Assembly: GCA_030696435.1 (NCBI GenBank)
Contig: JAUYSF010000010.1
Coordinates: forward strand, 1 to 8,106
DNA length: 8,106 bases
Source of the DNA: Desulfoprunum sp.
GTDB taxonomy: Bacteria; Desulfobacterota; Desulfobulbia; Desulfobulbales; Desulfocapsaceae
Direction: 5' to 3'
How positions within the stretch are numbered: the first letter of the stretch is position 1; every line of letters starts with the position of its first letter. The notes beneath the pieces were generated by a model. The model was not told the DNA's origin, ran no database searches, and saw nothing but the letters and a program-made list of their open reading frames with translations. A program made the position numbers and the translations under genes. Of the stretch, positions 6,531-8,106 are shown piece after piece.

Positions 6531-6559
6531 TTGATATAGACACCCTTCCTTGATAAAAT
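6531..6559 (+). promoter_or_regulatory. Sigma70-like promoter of the AlpA-type operon
   Basis: TTGATA (6531-6536), a 17-base spacer, and TAAAAT (6554-6559): both boxes differ from consensus at one position (TTGACA, TATAAT). Transcription would start near 6566, about 205 bases before the ATG at 6771. No terminator is obvious between them. Confidence 0.6.
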
Positions 6560-6770
6560 CGTTTTTTTTCATTCAGACAACCTATGTTTCTGTTTTTCCG
6601 ATCATCTGTCTCCTTGTAACCCGATTTGGATATGTCCTGAAATTTTGCAGGCCTCTGTTTTTTTTGATAAACCCGAATCCGTACAAACATGGATCGCAGT
6701 GAATACAGGGTGATCGCTGAGGACACAAAAAAACCTAGACACTAAAGGCATTCGAGTGGAGGTCAAGCAG

Positions 6771-7073
6771 ATGGGCGACAACACAATACAAAAAAAGAAG
6801 ACACAGCCGATCAGGAAAATTGAGAATAGGGAAGAAGCCGTAAACCAGGATTCTCCCTGTTTACCGAAACAAAAAACTCGATTTATCCCAAAGCCGGAGG
6901 TTCTACACAGGATCGGTCGGAGTAACTCGGCGCTCTATCAAATGATTTCAGGCGGTTTATTTCCTAGCCCCTACCATCCACATGGGTGCAGAACGTCTTT
7001 GTGGTTGGAGTCAGATGTCGATAACTGGATCGCCGCCCGCCTCGCTGAAGCAGGTAAGGGGGTGGCGGCATGA
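6771..7073 (+). CDS. AlpA-family phage/island transcriptional regulator
   Basis: A 100-residue protein. Residues about 37-95 are an AlpA/excisionase-type DNA-binding domain: RFIPKPEVLHRIGRSNSALY starts the first two helices, QMISGGLFPSPYHPHG is the typical strand-turn ('G.FP.P..lg.r...W'), and LWLESDVDNWIAARLAE closes with the conserved W...V..W. Family members (AlpA of CP4-57, Vis of P4) activate integrase or excision genes and control P4-type satellites. The first 36 residues are basic and likely unstructured. Start: GGAGG at 6758-6762 is eight bases before ATG 6771; an upstream in-frame GTG at 6756 overlaps that site and is unlikely. It heads the operon and overlaps the next gene by four bases. 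Confidence 0.85.
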   Translation: MGDNTIQKKKTQPIRKIENREEAVNQDSPCLPKQKTRFIPKPEVLHRIGRSNSALYQMISGGLFPSPYHPHGCRTSLWLESDVDNWIAARLAEAGKGVAA

Positions 7074-7387
7074 ATGCGGATGACTTGGCGAAGAATTTTA
7101 ACCGTCCCGTGATTGGCACGCCGGAGGAATTGGACGATCAGGCCCGGGCCGATACTCGGCGTTATTTCAAAGAGGCTGCCGACGATATCAACCTTGAGAT
7201 GGGCGAGGGAACGGCCCAGGCTCACCCAGAGTTGGTGGTGGCGTGGGCACAAATTCGCGGCCAGCGTCAGGGGAATTTGATGGTCTGCATGACCCTCCAG
7301 GAGGGCTTTTCGGTAATTTGCAACACCTTGGTTGAGTGCTCTGATGAGATTGCATACCTCCTCAAAAAGCTCAAAGAGGCCTTATAA
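7070..7387 (+). CDS. Hypothetical protein in the AlpA operon
   Basis: A 105-residue protein I do not recognise. It starts in an ATGA overlap with the AlpA-type gene, with a G-rich AAGGGGG ribosome binding site at 7056-7062, so it is translationally coupled. It is acidic in the first half (DDQARADTRRYFKEAADDIN) and mostly helical. The centre has HPELVVAWAQIRGQRQG, and the C-terminus is an amphipathic helix with two Cys (VICNTLVECSDEIAYLLKKL). No signal peptide or membrane segment. A small regulator or partner protein would fit its place, but there is no direct evidence. Confidence 0.75.
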   Translation: MNADDLAKNFNRPVIGTPEELDDQARADTRRYFKEAADDINLEMGEGTAQAHPELVVAWAQIRGQRQGNLMVCMTLQEGFSVICNTLVECSDEIAYLLKKLKEAL

Positions 7388-7614
7388 TGGCCGCCATGGC
7401 ACTTTTCTTCTTGATTTCCCTTCGCTTCTCAGGTTACTTTGAGGGTGCGAACACTAGAAGGGCGGCATCCCGACGCCTAAAACAGGGATTTTTTTATATA
7501 CCACCAAAAACAACATTGCCAGACTCAGTGTGGAGCCGTCGCGAGACCTCCAACGTCCTTCTAGGCGTTCGCAACACTGAATCTGGCATTTTACGTTTGG
7601 AGGTATCAAAATGA
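7387..7614 (+). CDS. Small ORF over the structured leader, Ash/Icd-region-like
   Basis: A 75-codon frame that starts in a TAATG overlap with the preceding gene (AGAGG at 7375-7379, seven bases upstream) and ends in an ATGA overlap with the next. Its first 20 residues are hydrophobic; the rest is Arg/Ser-rich (ANTRRAASRRLKQGFFYIPP, later NTESG). From memory, such 'KQGFF ... NTESG' strings occur in ORFs annotated upstream of Ash/Icd-like proteins in P4-type islands; I could not check this. The frame overlies two sets of complementary segments (7446-7588), so conservation may reflect RNA structure rather than protein. Tight coupling at both ends supports translation; composition does not strongly. 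Confidence 0.4.
   Translation: MAAMALFFLISLRFSGYFEGANTRRAASRRLKQGFFYIPPKTTLPDSVWSRRETSNVLLGVRNTESGILRLEVSK
7446..7588 (+). ncRNA. Candidate P4 CI-like antisense/immunity RNA with its upstream target site
   Basis: TGCCAGACTCAGTGT (7517-7531) pairs with ACACTGAATCTGGCA (7574-7588), 14 of 15 positions, closing a 72-nt hairpin. Its loop segment CCTTCTAGGCGTTCGCA (7557-7573) is complementary to TGCGAACACTAGAAGG (7446-7461), in blocks of 8 and 7 bp around a small internal loop. A second upstream segment, ACGCCTA (7473-7479), pairs with TAGGCGT (7562-7568) of the same loop. A hairpin whose loop recognises an upstream copy is the seqB/seqA logic of the phage P4 CI RNA (about 70 nt), which stops transcription of the replication operon in the prophage state. 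Complementarity is seen; production of a separate RNA and its function are inferred. Confidence 0.45.
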
Positions 7615-7931
7615 GCACTATCAGTCCAAAGCCCCTACCACTTCCAGTTTCAACCGCAGCACCCGAAACAAATTCCCCCGATTACCCCGCACCCAAGAAG
7701 CAAACAATCAGAACACAGTTTGTCGGCGGGCTGGCTTGTAGCGATACAAGCCGAGCCTTGGTCAGCTCGCTGAGGCCCGCCGACAATTTTTCCCCTGACC
7801 GCTGCCCCCATCCTTCGCCATGCAGCTTCTCCAGTCGCCGAGCAACCGAAAAGCAACACTCCAGAACACTCCCTGCAGGGGCTGATCGCCCCCAACAGCA
7901 ACTCTCGGCCGGCGAGGAGGTGACGATATGA
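7611..7931 (+). CDS. Small Pro/Ser-rich ORF carrying an internal terminator structure
   Basis: A 106-codon frame with a good start: GGAGG at 7599-7603, seven bases before ATG 7611, in ATGA overlap with the previous ORF. It ends in an ATGA overlap with the next gene. The product is rich in Pro, Ser, Thr and Arg, with low-complexity stretches and no recognised domain. The middle third (from about codon 37 to 60) is encoded by the branched RNA structure at 7720-7791. It may be a leader whose translation governs formation of that terminator, or the Ash/Kil-position protein of P4-like elements. The coding call rests on the start signal and overlaps, not on protein similarity. Confidence 0.5.
   Translation: MSTISPKPLPLPVSTAAPETNSPDYPAPKKQTIRTQFVGGLACSDTSRALVSSLRPADNFSPDRCPHPSPCSFSSRRATEKQHSRTLPAGADRPQQQLSAGEEVTI
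7720..7791 (+). terminator. Branched GNRA-capped RNA structure ending in a T-tract, attenuator-like
   Basis: TTGTCGGCGGGC (7720-7731) pairs perfectly with GCCCGCCGACAA (7775-7786), a 12-bp closing stem, followed directly by TTTTT (7787-7791). Inside, GGCTTGTA (7733-7740) pairs with TACAAGCC (7745-7752) across the GNRA loop GCGA. A second inner hairpin is GAGC (7753-7756) with GCTC (7765-7768). The result is a three-way junction with a terminator tail, placed inside the 7611-7931 frame. It could stop transcription before downstream genes unless translating ribosomes or an anti-terminator interfere. Confidence 0.65.
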
Positions 7932-8106
7932 AGACTGCATCGGCTATTTTAACGTATGAATCTATCAATAATCTGGAAGGGGGTATCTCCCAGATAGACG
8001 ATCTGCTAGCGCGGATTAATAACGTCAACTCAAATTTGATATCGGGTCGCCGTATAAACCGGACTACGGTTCTTACCACGCTTCATGATGCCGAAATACA
8101 ACTGCA
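7928..8106 (+). CDS. Hypothetical protein, 3' partial (runs out of the window)
   Basis: An open frame from ATG 7928 to the window end, 59 complete codons without a stop. A near-perfect ribosome binding site, AGGAGG at 7915-7920, lies seven bases upstream, and the start overlaps the previous stop as ATGA. The visible protein (MKTASAILTYESINNLEGGI, then SQIDDLLARINNVNSNLIS and an RRINRTTVL segment) looks like a soluble helical protein. I do not recognise the family; it does not resemble the primase/helicase expected further down a P4-like operon. Confidence 0.75.
   Translation, partial: MKTASAILTYESINNLEGGISQIDDLLARINNVNSNLISGRRINRTTVLTTLHDAEIQL

Larger units (their letters stand above)
6406..6770. 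other. AT-rich control region upstream of the AlpA-type gene
   Basis: About 365 bases without a gene. It is AT-rich with several T-runs (6563-6570, 6658-6665). It holds a perfect dyad at 6505-6522 and a promoter at 6531-6559. The promoter implies a leader of about 200 bases before the AlpA-type gene. Minus-strand frames of 60-77 codons here lack ribosome binding sites and look accidental. Confidence 0.55.

Noticed and set aside
6637..6665. CCTG...CAGG followed by eight T as a terminator
   Set aside because: Only four base pairs, and the T-run is separated from the stem.
6756..6770. GTG start for the AlpA-type gene
   Set aside because: The codon overlaps the GGAGG that serves ATG 6771.
7650..8079. 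Minus-strand frames of 96 and 105 codons at the right end
   Set aside because: They oppose the coupled + strand genes, overlap each other and lack start signals; the long stem at 7720-7786 makes both strands look alike.
1..8106. CRISPR array, tRNA, rRNA, integrase, transposase or attachment site
   Set aside because: I looked on both strands and found no regularly spaced identical repeats, no tRNA-like cloverleaf with a T-arm, and no recombinase motifs.

Overview
The window looks like an accessory, phage-derived region of a Gram-negative bacterium with roughly balanced GC. Strong GGAGG-type ribosome binding sites, sigma70-like promoters, Mu/P2-like tail genes and an AlpA-type island operon point to a proteobacterium. 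My guess is a desulfobacterial (former Deltaproteobacteria) host, but nothing in the sequence proves this. Every gene I can support lies on the + strand.

Left part (1-3229): the end of a myophage-type tail module. It holds a tail assembly chaperone whose 3' end overlaps a second reading frame, as in the P2 E/E' and lambda G/GT frameshift pairs. A 941-residue tape measure protein follows, starting inside the stop codon of that second frame. The genes that normally follow a tape measure gene are missing: about 520 bp without a gene comes next, with a strong intrinsic terminator at 3479-3516.

Middle part (3230-5616): a self-contained Fic (AMP-transferase) gene with its own promoter and operator-like dyads. 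It sits between non-coding stretches that carry diverged copies of one dispersed repeat, built on AAGGCCATGGCCGGATTT and GAAGCCTGCAGAAA when read on the minus strand. This looks like a cargo or 'moron' cassette in a decayed, repeat-rich junction.

Right part (5522-8106): control genes of a second, P4-satellite-like element. A long-looped inverted repeat with a T-tract precedes a 262-residue DNA-binding protein. An AT-rich region follows with a perfect dyad (6505-6522) just upstream of a good promoter (TTGATA-17-TAAAAT). Downstream is a run of five genes joined by 4- or 1-base overlaps: an AlpA-family regulator, an unknown 105-aa protein, a 75-aa ORF, a 106-aa ORF, and an ORF leaving the window.

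The most interesting signals are in the leader-like 7440-7800 stretch. A 72-nt inverted-repeat hairpin (7517-7588) has a loop that is complementary to two upstream segments. A multi-branched, GNRA-capped structure ending in a T-tract (7720-7791) lies inside the 106-aa ORF. This arrangement (upstream complementary site, hairpin RNA, premature terminator) resembles the phage P4 CI-RNA immunity system, where a small RNA causes early termination of the replication operon. The sequence itself shows the pairings; the immunity role is inference.
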